Source of the DNA: Chryseobacterium gallinarum | GTDB taxonomy: Bacteria; Bacteroidota; Bacteroidia; Flavobacteriales; Weeksellaceae | Length of the DNA stretch: 64,000 bases | NCBI RefSeq assembly: GCF_001021975.1 | Contig: NZ_CP009928.1 | Span: 4,282,001 to 4,346,000, forward strand | Direction: 5' to 3' | Shown: positions 16,056 through 23,355 of the stretch, in pieces | How the letters are laid out: every line of letters begins with the position of its first letter | Numbering within the stretch: the stretch's first letter is position 1 | Made by a program: the position numbers and the translations under genes | Notes under the pieces: model-generated | What the model was told of the DNA's origin: nothing | Seen by the model: the letters and a program-made list of their open reading frames with translations, nothing else | Database searches by the model: none

Positions 16056-16613
16056 ATGAATCCTCAGGACTTTAGCGCAGCAATTAACAGAAAGGCCAAT
16101 GAACTAAAAAATTATGCAACAAACCGTTTTCCATCAAAAGCGGGTAATATTGCCCTACGGTTTGTTAATGGTAATTTTAGGGCTCAGGGCTTCCAGGGTA
16201 CTTCTTTTAAAAAATGGAAACCTAATAAAAGGGGTGGAACCGTTCTTGTAAAAACCGGAAAGCTGAGGGCAGCAACTTATTTCACTACACAACCGGGACA
16301 GGTTACCATTAAAAATACGATGCCATATGCCAAGGTTCACAATGAAGGATATAAGGGAGAAGTAAGTGTAAAAACCCATACCCGGAATAAATATTCCAAA
16401 ACAAAAGTAGGAACCGGAAAGTTTACAAAAACCGGAAAAGAACGCACCCGGACCATGACCATGAAAACAGGGCAAAACTCGGTTAAAGGACATACACGAA
16501 AAATTAACCTACCGCAAAGACAGTTTATTCCAACCACTAAAAGTCCGAGCCCTGTACTTAACAATGCGATATTAAGAGAAGTGGCGAGAGATATTAACCA
16601 AATAATGAAATAA
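16056..16613 (+). CDS. Phage virion morphogenesis protein (gpG/gpS-like)
   Basis: A 185-residue, basic protein of the phage virion morphogenesis family (Mu gpG, P2 gpS). Recognisable parts are FQGTSFKKWKPNKRGGTVLV, then LVKTGKLRAA and VHNEGYKG, typical for tail-completion proteins of this family, with a Thr/Lys-rich insertion (residues about 107-155) before a C-terminal RQFIPTTKSP. It is needed for head-tail joining. Start ATG at 16056 after a structured leader. Confidence 0.85.
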   Translation: MNPQDFSAAINRKANELKNYATNRFPSKAGNIALRFVNGNFRAQGFQGTSFKKWKPNKRGGTVLVKTGKLRAATYFTTQPGQVTIKNTMPYAKVHNEGYKGEVSVKTHTRNKYSKTKVGTGKFTKTGKERTRTMTMKTGQNSVKGHTRKINLPQRQFIPTTKSPSPVLNNAILREVARDINQIMK

Positions 16614-16614
16614 T

Positions 16615-17127
16615 ATGGATTATTTTTTTTCACAAATACTAATGGACCTTCAGGAAAGAATATCACAGGAGGTTCCAGAAATCACTTATATAGATCAGGA
16701 TTTAGGGCAGCTCGGACAGACCGGAGAGCATGAAAGGCCGCCTTTATCTTATCCTGCCTGTTTGATAGATTTTCCAAATTCCGATTATAGCAATTTATCC
16801 GGGGGAGCACAGCTCGGAGCAGTTCCTATTACCTTTCAGTTAATATTCGATACCTACAGCCAGACCTGGCATAAAGCCCCGAAACAGGTTATTATGAAAG
16901 GTCTGGAATATTTGGAGGTTGAACAGAAGCTGCATAAATGCCTGCAAAAATGGCATCTGGATTATTTTTCGCCGCTGATAAGGACGAATGTAAAAAGCCA
17001 GAATAATAATGATATTGGATTAAGAGTAAGACAGCTTACTTATAGCACGGAATATGAAGATTACACCCCAATTGATGAAGAGTATAAAGAGGTAGTATTC
17101 TCTTTTAAAGGAGAAATCAAAGATTAG
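16615..17127 (+). CDS. Tail terminator-like protein (Mu gp37-position)
   Basis: A 170-residue protein, last of the head operon, starting 1 bp after the gpG stop. It has the alpha/beta pattern of tail terminators: N-terminal helix (ILMDLQERISQEVP), strands with PACLIDFPNSDY and PITFQLIFDTYS, and a C-terminal strand TEYEDYTPIDEEYKEVVFSF. Position after gpG matches the Mu gp37/neck place. The role is inferred from order and fold pattern. Its 3' end overlaps that of the opposing minus-strand gene by 4 bp. Confidence 0.6.
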   Translation: MDYFFSQILMDLQERISQEVPEITYIDQDLGQLGQTGEHERPPLSYPACLIDFPNSDYSNLSGGAQLGAVPITFQLIFDTYSQTWHKAPKQVIMKGLEYLEVEQKLHKCLQKWHLDYFSPLIRTNVKSQNNNDIGLRVRQLTYSTEYEDYTPIDEEYKEVVFSFKGEIKD

Positions 17128-17336
17128 TTAAAGAGTGAGAGCTGTTGGGAAGTTTCCTGCGAAGGGAAAACCATTCCTTTAATATTCATCCATTGGCGAT
17201 AAGACAGATAAATATTGTGCTGCGGAAAGTAATTATTGAGAATTCTGGTATCGGGTACATCGGCGTGCTTATATTGGTTGTAAACCGATATAATATATTT
17301 TGCCCGCTTTATATAATTTCTACGATTGTACGCCAT
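17124..17336 (-). CDS. Small basic phage protein, unknown
   Basis: A 70-residue protein starting at ATG 17336 (MAYNRRNYIKRAKYIISVYN). A reading frame to TTG 17345 exists, but that TTG is part of the -7 promoter element, so it is rejected. The protein is basic, helical and ends SQQLSLFN. Convergent with the head operon and overlapping it by 4 bp. I recognise no family; a DNA-binding role would fit charge and size but is not shown. Confidence 0.65.
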   Translation of the reverse strand: MAYNRRNYIKRAKYIISVYNQYKHADVPDTRILNNYFPQHNIYLSYRQWMNIKGMVFPSQETSQQLSLFN

Positions 17337-17342
17337 TTGAGA

Positions 17343-17373
17343 CAAAAGTACAATCCATAAATATACAAGTCAA
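17343..17373 (-). promoter_or_regulatory. Bacteroidota-type promoter
   Basis: TTG (complement of 17371-17373), 20 nt, then TACTTTTG (complement of 17343-17350) matches the -33/-7 pattern TTTG...TAnnTTTG. The expected start of transcription falls at about the ATG of the small gene (17336), so the mRNA would be leaderless or nearly so. Confidence 0.6.
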
Positions 17374-17392
17374 GTCGGCGTTATAATGCATT

Positions 17393-17418
17393 AAAAAACC
17401 CGCTAAATTGCGGGTTTA
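17393..17418 (-). terminator. Terminator of the moron-like gene
   Basis: On the minus strand AAACCCGC, loop AATTTA, GCGGGTTT, then a T-run: a strong rho-independent terminator beginning at the stop codon of the secreted-protein gene (17416). Confidence 0.85.
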
Positions 17419-17889
17419 TTCTATAAATAACTTTTTGTTTGTAATAGAGCATGTATTTTCTCCATTATGTGTAAAATAATAATATATTTTATTCTCTTTA
17501 TTTTCATAAGTAAATCCAAGTCTAATATCTTCATATTCTTGTTTGGGATTTATTTCTTTTTTCCATAAACTCAGAATTATATTACAATTTGCCTTAATAG
17601 ACCTAAAAACATAGGTTGTATCATAATCTTGAAATGTTGTTTCTATCCGCTTGTCTATCGCTCCGTTCTTATGATATTCTATTAAATCATTCTCTGTACT
17701 GGTATCCGGTAAATATTCATAAAAAACAGTAGGCTCAGCTTTATAATTTCCAACCAACTTATAACCAGGAAATAATTCATTTGCCACTAAATCAGGAAGT
17801 GTTTTATCTCCGTGATGTATTTTTTTTAAAAGCTCAATATTCTGCCCAAATGCTATACATGATAATAGTAAAAAAAATAGTTTTTTCAT
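17416..17889 (-). CDS. Secreted protein of unknown function, moron-like
   Basis: A 157-residue protein from ATG 17889; the 11 codons upstream in frame are not part of a good signal peptide, whereas MKKLFFLLLSCIAFGQ is a typical flavobacterial one. The mature part is rich in charged and Tyr residues and contains EYHKNGAIDKRIETTF, reminiscent of MORN/toxin-antitoxin-like repeats but not diagnostic. It has its own promoter element and terminator within the phage early region, which marks it as cargo that could be expressed in the lysogen. Confidence 0.7.
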   Translation of the reverse strand: MKKLFFLLLSCIAFGQNIELLKKIHHGDKTLPDLVANELFPGYKLVGNYKAEPTVFYEYLPDTSTENDLIEYHKNGAIDKRIETTFQDYDTTYVFRSIKANCNIILSLWKKEINPKQEYEDIRLGFTYENKENKIYYYFTHNGENTCSITNKKLFIE

Positions 17890-17909
17890 TTTGGAAATTA
17901 TTTTTTTCA

Positions 17910-17917
17910 CAAATATA
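17910..17917 (-). promoter_or_regulatory. -7 element for moron-like gene
   Basis: TATATTTG on the minus strand is a perfect TAnnTTTG, about 20 bp upstream of ATG 17889. No clear -33 TTTG is found at the expected distance. Confidence 0.45.
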
Positions 17918-17933
17918 ATCAATTAACTTTTTG

Positions 17934-18137
17934 TTAGGATATAATTATTACATCAAAAAACAATTCAGAAGTGCTGTTTATCTCTGTTTCTTTAATGATC
18001 AATCTATCTTCGTTTAAAGCTTCTTTAAGTACATCTAAAAGGCTATACTCGAGCTCGGTTTTATCATTACTCCTTACTAATTTATTATCAATCTCAAATT
18101 CAATAGTAAGAGTAATTTTTCGTTTTAATTTTGACAT
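17934..18137 (-). CDS. Small acidic phage protein, unknown
   Basis: A 67-residue protein (MSKLKRKITLTIEFEIDNKL) with alternating strands, then a helix (ELEYSLLDVLKEALNEDR) and a final strand. The fold pattern resembles small ferredoxin-like proteins but I can name no family. It overlaps the upstream 103-residue gene by 13 bp, so the two are probably co-translated. Confidence 0.6.
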   Translation of the reverse strand: MSKLKRKITLTIEFEIDNKLVRSNDKTELEYSLLDVLKEALNEDRLIIKETEINSTSELFFDVIIIS

Positions 18138-18436
18138 TTATTTTGTTTTTTTGATTTGATTTTTTTTAATACAGCTATTTTTTTTGTCTTACATTTTTCA
18201 CATTCTTTTTCTTCAAAATCTCTTCCTACAAAATAGCCGAACCAAAAAAAGTCCGAATGTTTAAATTCTTTTTCGCTCTTATTTGTTAATACTATAGTAG
18301 AAGAGTAATCTCCTCTTAATATTTCAATATCGCATAGAGCTGAAATTCCAATACCTATGGATAATTCTTTAAATGCTAATAAAATCAGTTCAACTGTATC
18401 ATTCTGTGAATTTATTCTATACTCTACCTGTCTCAT
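18125..18436 (-). CDS. Phage early-region protein, unknown
   Basis: A 103-residue protein with a helical N-terminal half (VELILLAFKELSIGIGISAL) and a C-terminal Cys-containing basic tail (ECEKCKTKKIAVLKK). The two Cys form a CxxC pair, but a second pair is lacking, so zinc binding is not assured. Unknown family. Very AT-rich codon use like its neighbours. Confidence 0.6.
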   Translation of the reverse strand: MRQVEYRINSQNDTVELILLAFKELSIGIGISALCDIEILRGDYSSTIVLTNKSEKEFKHSDFFWFGYFVGRDFEEKECEKCKTKKIAVLKKIKSKKQNKCQN

Positions 18437-18486
18437 GAAACAAATTTATTGTATCATTTTTTTTTCCGGAAACGGTTTTCCGTAAT

Positions 18487-18765
18487 CTATTTAAATTCTT
18501 TTAAAGTATTTTTCAACTCTTTTTCAAAGACATGTAGATAATGATTATTTTCACTCTGCTTTTCACCGGGTTTGGTTGCTGTAATAGTGTAATGTCTATA
18601 AGCAGGTTCGCTTACCAGCATTTCTTCTACAGCTGGGAAAAACATTGTAAACCCTTTAATTTCATAGCCTTTCTTTTGTAAAAAATTAACTATTTCTATC
18701 TGTACAAAGTTCATTTTAATTTCAAGGTCTATAATTTCTTTACCTTTTTCAGTCAGACGAATCAT
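18487..18765 (-). CDS. Phage early-region protein, unknown
   Basis: A 92-residue protein starting 1 bp after the restored stop (18767-18769) of the frameshifted gene upstream, as in an intact operon. It begins IRLTEKGKEIIDLEIK, has a hydrophobic middle, and ends in a charged helix (HVFEKELKNTLKEF). No domain recognised. Confidence 0.6.
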   Translation of the reverse strand: MIRLTEKGKEIIDLEIKMNFVQIEIVNFLQKKGYEIKGFTMFFPAVEEMLVSEPAYRHYTITATKPGEKQSENNHYLHVFEKELKNTLKEFK

Positions 18766-18766
18766 T

Positions 18767-19140
18767 TTATTTCCAATATTTTTTATTCAGGTAAGTTGCA
18801 GGATATGGGAATGCTGTCCCGTCATTTTTTAATCTGATCAATTCTGAAACAAAAAGGATTGCTTCCATTTGGTCCGCCTCTGATAATTTATTCCATGCCT
18901 TTTGTGTATCTTCTTTTCTTCCGACCTTTTTTGGGTATCTTTATAAAAAGCCTCAAAAGAAACCTCCGTAAGCTCTGCAAATATCCATTTGCTATCCTGT
19001 TTCTGGTTCTGCATCTCGGTAAGCATTTTCTCCGTGCTGGATGGAAATATCATCTTTACTCTTTCTATTCCTTCCACCAGCCAATCACCGTCAAACTCCA
19101 TAGACTTTAAAACACTATTTAAACCATATTTAAACGTCAT
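18767..19140 (-). pseudogene. Frameshifted replication-protein-like gene
   Basis: The frame from ATG 19140 reads MTFKYGLNSVLKSMEF... to FEAFYK. Near 18940 it should continue RYPKKVGRKEDTQKAWNKL, but that sequence is in another frame; the annotated frame instead runs into a basic nonsense tail ending at 18838. Adding one A to the AAA at 18940-18942 restores a protein of about 124 residues ending TAFPYPATYLNKKYW at 18767. YPKK...KAWNKL and P.PATYLN..KW are hallmarks of the C-terminal domain of phage replication/primosome-loading proteins. A deletion or a sequencing error at an A run explains it. Confidence 0.7.
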
Positions 19141-19178
19141 TTTAAGCCCTTATTTCTGATGTTTTGCTACAAATATTC

Positions 19179-19496
19179 TCATAGTAATTTTTGATGTAAT
19201 TGATTAATAATTATCAGTCCGGCATTAGCATCAAATGGCGATAAATTTCCTTTGAAATTACTTAGGTAATGCAGTAAGTGTTCCGCCAAATAATAAGGAA
19301 TTGATATTTTAAAAGGTTTATGATTATGTTGCTGTTTTATGCTTTTTTGTAAAAATTTATGTCTCAGTTCAACACAAGCAGCAAGATTAGATTTTCCGGA
19401 TCTAGGAAGCGATTGAAAATTAATCACATCCAACGGAGCCATTATCGTATTAATAGCATTAAGCTGATCTCTATTAATTTTTAGTTCTATTTTCAT
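19179..19496 (-). CDS. Phage early-region protein, unknown
   Basis: A 105-residue protein from ATG 19496 (MKIELKINRDQLNAIN); a start 21 bp further upstream is also in frame but less likely. It has a hydrophobic N-terminal helix and a basic middle with many His/Gln, followed by a hydrophobic end. The start overlaps the DnaA-domain gene stop by 23 bp, suggesting coupled translation. No family recognised. Confidence 0.6.
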   Translation of the reverse strand: MKIELKINRDQLNAINTIMAPLDVINFQSLPRSGKSNLAACVELRHKFLQKSIKQQHNHKPFKISIPYYLAEHLLHYLSNFKGNLSPFDANAGLIIINQLHQKLL

Positions 19497-20040
19497 TTTC
19501 CAATAATTTATTAACAACAGATACTTTATGTTTAAATTCTCGATTGCAGTTGATCATCAGATCATATTCATTCAAATTGTAAATTACAGTACTGTGATCA
19601 CGATTTAAAATCCTACCTATATGTTCATAGGTTAGGCCTTTGGATTTCAATATGTAGCAAATAATTTTCCTGGCATCACAAAAATCTTGTCTTCTATTGC
19701 TTGATCGCAGCTGCTTTGTTGAAATATCTAAAACTTTACATATCATCACGACAAGTCTAGGAATATGAAATTTACTTTTCATGTGTATTATTTTCTCCTG
19801 ATTTTCAATTGCCTTTGGTATATCGAAAGGAGACACCTCGTAAAGCCCTAATTTTAGCATTAAAATGTTTAATTTTGGATCGTTAATCTCCGTTGCCCTC
19901 TGTGCTGTCTGCGCTAATAAATTTTTAAAAATATTAAGCGGAATTTTCAACACACCCATTGATTGAGGAATTGCACAATCAGCAATCTCATTTAAAAACT
20001 GATTTGTATCTATTCTAAAATCTAAATTTCCTTTATCCAT
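19474..20040 (-). CDS. Phage protein with DnaA domain IV-like DNA-binding region
   Basis: A 188-residue protein whose C-terminal half (about 95-175) matches DnaA domain IV: VMICKVLDIS, then RRQDFCDARKIICYILK and a HTH ending in the signature RDHSTV (147-152), which in DnaA reads the DnaA box. There is no AAA+ ATPase domain. The N-terminal half is of unknown fold. It could bind DnaA-box-like sites and influence phage or host replication. It is next to the broken replication-protein-like gene, suggesting a small replication module. Confidence 0.8.
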   Translation of the reverse strand: MDKGNLDFRIDTNQFLNEIADCAIPQSMGVLKIPLNIFKNLLAQTAQRATEINDPKLNILMLKLGLYEVSPFDIPKAIENQEKIIHMKSKFHIPRLVVMICKVLDISTKQLRSSNRRQDFCDARKIICYILKSKGLTYEHIGRILNRDHSTVIYNLNEYDLMINCNREFKHKVSVVNKLLENENRTKN

Positions 20041-20042
20041 AC

Positions 20043-20621
20043 TTAATATTTAAAATCTGTCCAGTGAATAATTTTTCCTTTAAAATCTTTATCAAAATAT
20101 TTAAAAAATTCTTCAAGACTTTCAAATCCATCGTTTATAGCCAAATTTTCTAAATCAACATTGTAGCCTTCAAGAGTTTTAAAATCATCAAAAAAAGCGT
20201 CTCCGTACCATTCGCCATCAATAGAAACCATTGCAGAATTTGAATAATATTGTATCTCGAAATCCTGTACAGATACAACGGGAATTTTTGGAGCAAATCG
20301 AAACATATTAGGTTTTCGGGAGTTGATAAAGAAATCAATCATTACTCCTGACTTCCATCGGTTTGTCTTATCTTCTCTTATTGTATGGATTTTTTCACGA
20401 TGATAAATTGTATTGTCAAATTCAATTTTATGAATTGTCGCAAAATTCACCTTGTCGGCTTCCTGATATTCTTCCGGGATAATCTTTTCAAAAATTTGCG
20501 GATTAAATAATTCAAACGCTTTATCTTTAGATATTAGATTATTTACCCAAAGCCCTAAAATTATTCTTTCAGGGAAGTATGTCGGTTTTCCGTTTAACTG
20601 TGTAGAAAAAGGTAATATCAT
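20043..20621 (-). CDS. ASCH-like domain protein
   Basis: A 192-residue protein beginning ILPFSTQLNGKPTYFPERI, with a core KIHTIREDKTNRWKSG at about 76-91 that resembles ASCH-like/PUA-type RNA-binding proteins common in Bacteroidota phages, then strands (MIDFFINSRKPN) and a helical C-terminus. ASCH domains are thought to bind RNA or nucleotides. Its stop is 2 bp before the DnaA-domain gene start, so it is in the same operon. The family call is moderately secure. Confidence 0.6.
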   Translation of the reverse strand: MILPFSTQLNGKPTYFPERIILGLWVNNLISKDKAFELFNPQIFEKIIPEEYQEADKVNFATIHKIEFDNTIYHREKIHTIREDKTNRWKSGVMIDFFINSRKPNMFRFAPKIPVVSVQDFEIQYYSNSAMVSIDGEWYGDAFFDDFKTLEGYNVDLENLAINDGFESLEEFFKYFDKDFKGKIIHWTDFKY

Positions 20622-20887
20622 AGCTCTTCAAAATCAAATCCTAATTTTTTTATTTTTTCTTTCAATTCTTTAACTTTCTTTTTCCAACCACGACGATCAC
20701 CTTTCATGTATTCAGTGTGATTTTCTAAATCACACTGAATGTCTTCTATTTCTTCTTTATAATCATTTACTTGATCTTCAACAGAAAAACATTCGTCGCA
20801 AAGTAATTCTTCCGTCAATGGTGATTTTCTTGTAGAATGAAGTTCTATCCATTCATCACATCTAGGGCACGGTACAGGCATTTCCAT
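20618..20887 (-). CDS. Small zinc-ribbon protein
   Basis: An 89-residue protein with four Cys in two CxxC pairs (Cys7/Cys10 in CPRC and Cys30/Cys33 in CDEC), a typical zinc ribbon, followed by an acidic coiled region. Overlaps the ASCH-like gene start by 4 bp. Such ribbons occur in phage proteins binding nucleic acid or transcription complexes; the target is unknown. Confidence 0.7.
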   Translation of the reverse strand: MEMPVPCPRCDEWIELHSTRKSPLTEELLCDECFSVEDQVNDYKEEIEDIQCDLENHTEYMKGDRRGWKKKVKELKEKIKKLGFDFEEL

Positions 20888-20898
20888 TTTTATAAAAT

Positions 20899-21315
20899 TT
20901 AGTTATAGTTAGTTTGTTCAAAAATATATCCCTCTACAAGTCTTTTGGAATATTCCAAATCCTTTTTGGCGGTGAGAAAGGCATTATATAGGCTGTCTAA
21001 TCGTGTAGATGATATTTTATTAAAACTATCTACTTTTGCGGCTCTGCACGCAATACCTTTCACATATTCTATTGTAGCCGGTTTATTCATTTTATTGAAT
21101 AGACCGAAAATAGCTGCAATTACACGTTTACGTTTTTTGTCTAATGTTTCCTGACTGTCTTTTTCCAGGACAAAACACATAGCTGTAATTTCTGCCGGAG
21201 TAAGTTCTTTTGCAGACGTGGTACGTCCGCAAGTCCATTCTTTAATAATATCTGCTCTTTGCTCGAGCAGACCTTCTTTGGAAAGAAGTGTCATTAATTT
21301 TTTAAGTGTTGCCAT
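20899..21315 (-). CDS. Phage early protein, unknown
   Basis: A 138-residue helical protein from ATG 21315 (MATLKKLMTLLSKEGLLEQR). A longer frame to 21411 overlaps the preceding methyltransferase-like gene and is rejected. Contains KELTPAEITAMCFVLEKD and a basic helix KKRKRVIAAIFGLFNKM. The place and helical character recall GemA-type regulatory proteins of Mu-like phages, but I see no firm motif. It is 11 bp from the restored end of the methyltransferase-like gene. Confidence 0.65.
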   Translation of the reverse strand: MATLKKLMTLLSKEGLLEQRADIIKEWTCGRTTSAKELTPAEITAMCFVLEKDSQETLDKKRKRVIAAIFGLFNKMNKPATIEYVKGIACRAAKVDSFNKISSTRLDSLYNAFLTAKKDLEYSKRLVEGYIFEQTNYN

Positions 21316-21326
21316 ATTTATGATTT

Positions 21327-21965
21327 TTATTTGTTTAAATAATATTCTGTCCATTGATCTGCCATTGCATCCGCAATTCCCTGATGAAATTTTGAGCGTT
21401 GTTTTCCGCATCCTTTCCCTAGCTTCCCAAAAACACTATGTTTGCTTTTACCTGATTTAGTTTTACTACTATTGTACTCGATGTATTAAGGTTCAACCGC
21501 AGTTTTCGTTTCAAATAAATTATCCTGTAAAGAATATTTTAACAGAGGCAAATTTTTAAGCCAAAGACAGGTTTTCTTTGGAATGTTGTCTCCAAAATAA
21601 TAAGGATGTATGATCTGATCCGGCTTTCTTATATAGGTCGAAATAACACCTATAGGGTTTTCAATAGCAATATGATTAATGTCTACATTCATTAGATCAT
21701 AAACAAATTTTAAAGCGTCTGTCTGATTCTGCCAACGCTCAGGGTTATTTGGGATATGCCTGTTTGCAGCTACGGTTAGGTAAGTACACGGAGGAAAGGC
21801 AATCATCAAATCCCATCCGTCATTAATTATGTCAAAAACATTTCCCTGATAATGCTTTCCTGAAATTTCGGTAGGAAGTATATCACAACTGGTTGCATCC
21901 CAACCTTTGGCTTTAAATGCTTCCCTTACGATTCCTGAGTATTCACAAGCGATTAATGCTTTCAT
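21327..21965 (-). pseudogene. C5-methyltransferase-like gene with in-frame stop
   Basis: From ATG 21965 the frame reads MKALIACEYSGIVREAFKAKG (motif I-like), then FPPCTYLTVAA (motif IV, PPC) and IENPIGV (motif VI-like), as in small Dcm-like phage DNA C5-methyltransferases. A TAA at 21486-21488 stops it at residue 159. The same frame continues without interruption for 53 more codons (YIEYNSSKTKSGKSKHSVFG, GIADAMADQWT) to a TAA at 21327, and this tail matches the family's usual end. A single GAA to TAA change would explain it. The truncated protein might keep activity. Confidence 0.75.
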
Positions 21966-21977
21966 AATTTTCTTTTT

Positions 21978-22023
21978 GCTCCCATCGGCGGAATCGAACC
22001 GCCGATAAAAACCGTTTGGGAAG
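21978..22023 (-). ncRNA. tRNA T-arm/acceptor minihelix-like element
   Basis: On the minus strand TTCCCA (22017-22022) faces TGGGAG (21979-21984), and between them is ATCGGCGG, TTCGATT, CCGCCGAT, a perfect 8-bp stem with a T-loop. GGTTCGATTCC matches the universal tRNA T-arm (B-box) consensus. D-arm and anticodon arm are absent. It fills the 60-bp gap between two early genes. It could be a remnant of a tRNA or a tRNA-like decoy. Confidence 0.5.
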
Positions 22024-22025
22024 TT

Positions 22026-22391
22026 TTAAAGTGAATCTTTCCAGTTTGCCAAATCTGAATGGTGCACCCTGCCGCGATTTTCTCTCTGACTGATATATTG
22101 ATCCCTTTCTTCAGAAAGAACAAAGTTCCCGAATGAGATTAAATCTTTTTCGTTTTCGGAACCATCCGTTACAGCTTTTACGGCTATTTCAGCCGCTTTT
22201 TCTATTTCTGTTTGAGCAATAGCAATTAATCTAGCGTTTTCGATGTTTTCGTTATTACGGGGATCGATTTTGAACGCTTCTAAAACATTGATTATTTCGG
22301 CCGCATTTCTTTTGATGTAATAAGTATTACCTGGTTTTTGTGAAGAAAAATTGATGCGCATCCTCTTTTCTCCTAATGATAAATTTTTCAT
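22026..22391 (-). CDS. Phage early protein, unknown
   Basis: A 121-residue protein (MKNLSLGEKRMRINFSSQKP) with an IDPRNNENIENARLIAIAQT centre followed by helix EKAAEIAVKAVTDG and a charged C-terminus. I recognise no firm family; a loose resemblance to helical anti-defence proteins was considered and rejected. It is followed directly by the tRNA-like element. Confidence 0.6.
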   Translation of the reverse strand: MKNLSLGEKRMRINFSSQKPGNTYYIKRNAAEIINVLEAFKIDPRNNENIENARLIAIAQTEIEKAAEIAVKAVTDGSENEKDLISFGNFVLSEERDQYISQRENRGRVHHSDLANWKDSL

Positions 22392-22402
22392 AAATGATAA
22401 TT

Positions 22403-22630
22403 TTAATTGTTGTTTAAATCGTTTTTATATTCGTTGTACTTTAGTTTTACGGTCTTATACTCTAATTCTAAGACCTTATTTAGCAGATTTCCGTTTTTTA
22501 TTTCGATCTTTTCATACTGTATTTTATAGTATTCATGAGTGATCATGAGAGCAAAAAATGCAATAATGAAGACTGAAATTATTACTACTGAAATTGCAAT
22601 TGTTTTTTCGACAGTTTCCTTTGTTTTCAT
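22403..22630 (-). CDS. Small single-pass membrane protein
   Basis: A 75-residue protein with one clear transmembrane helix (about 11-31: IAISVVIISVFIIAFFALMI) and a charged, coiled C-terminal tail rich in Glu and Lys. Unknown family. Such proteins in phage early regions can be superinfection-exclusion or membrane-associated regulators, but nothing in the sequence decides that. Confidence 0.65.
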   Translation of the reverse strand: MKTKETVEKTIAISVVIISVFIIAFFALMITHEYYKIQYEKIEIKNGNLLNKVLELEYKTVKLKYNEYKNDLNNN

Positions 22631-22689
22631 TTGTTATAAATATTTATCGAGTTTCCAAAGTAATACGGAGGTTGCTTCAGCTATCATGG

Positions 22690-23355
22690 CTAGTCGATTG
22701 AGAAATTAAAATTTACACGTTTACTGATACCATCTCCGAAATCCACCATCTTAAAACCTCTTACATATCGGGAGGTTTTGATATCGATCTGCGCCTCATC
22801 TATGATATCCATACCTTCATTGAATAATTCGCTATTAGCTTTTTCCCTCATTTTATTTAGCTCTCTTACTTTCTTCGGGTCATAATTACCTTGGGCATCG
22901 GTTTTTAGAGCTATGTTTAAGAAATCCATAAGGATTTTTTCATTTTCGCTGTGGCCAGTTAGAGAAGCCATATATTGCCTTATTTTCACGATTCCCTCCG
23001 CTTCTGTACCATTGAATGACGGACGTACATTCCAGCCTATTTTTATGCTTGCTGTACCATCATCGAGAGTAAAAGTATGGCTGTCCTGATTGCGTTTTTC
23101 ATTTCCGTAAACCTCTGCCCGTAGTCCTATAACCGGATCAATATTTTCAAATAACTTGGTAATCCTGTTTTCGATATCATCTCGTTTGTCTACGAAATAA
23201 TCAATCTGGCCAAGGACTACCTCATTTTCCATAGATTTTAGTAGCTTCTTATCCTGGGCTTTTTTGGCTTTCTTCTCTTTTTCTTCTTGGGCGATCTGTG
23301 CTGCTATTTGTTTTTTCTGATCAGCAGTCAGGTTATTTAAGTCTATTGTTGTCAT
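22690..23355 (-). CDS. DUF3164 family protein
   Basis: A 221-residue protein typical of Mu-like phage early regions: a helical, Lys/Glu-rich N-terminus (QEEKEKKAKKAQDKK), a central segment with HTFTLDDGTASIKIGWNVRP and a C-terminal YVRGFKMVDFGDGISKRVNF. DUF3164 proteins are found near the transposition genes and may act in host takeover or DNA handling; the function is not established. The start ATG overlaps the stop of the small upstream gene by 3 bp. Confidence 0.8.
   Translation of the reverse strand: MTTIDLNNLTADQKKQIAAQIAQEEKEKKAKKAQDKKLLKSMENEVVLGQIDYFVDKRDDIENRITKLFENIDPVIGLRAEVYGNEKRNQDSHTFTLDDGTASIKIGWNVRPSFNGTEAEGIVKIRQYMASLTGHSENEKILMDFLNIALKTDAQGNYDPKKVRELNKMREKANSELFNEGMDIIDEAQIDIKTSRYVRGFKMVDFGDGISKRVNFNFSID

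Noticed and set aside
16155..16666. Long minus-strand frames opposite gpG
   Set aside because: They have no start context, no relatives I recognise, and sit fully opposite a conserved phage gene.
21978..22023. Rho-independent terminator at the T-arm-like hairpin
   Set aside because: The stem is not followed by a T-run on either strand, and the loop is an exact tRNA T-loop.
22026..22391. Acb2/Tad1-type anti-defence protein
   Set aside because: The helical spacing is loosely similar, but the family's conserved REKSLA and WANAAIAR-type residues are absent.
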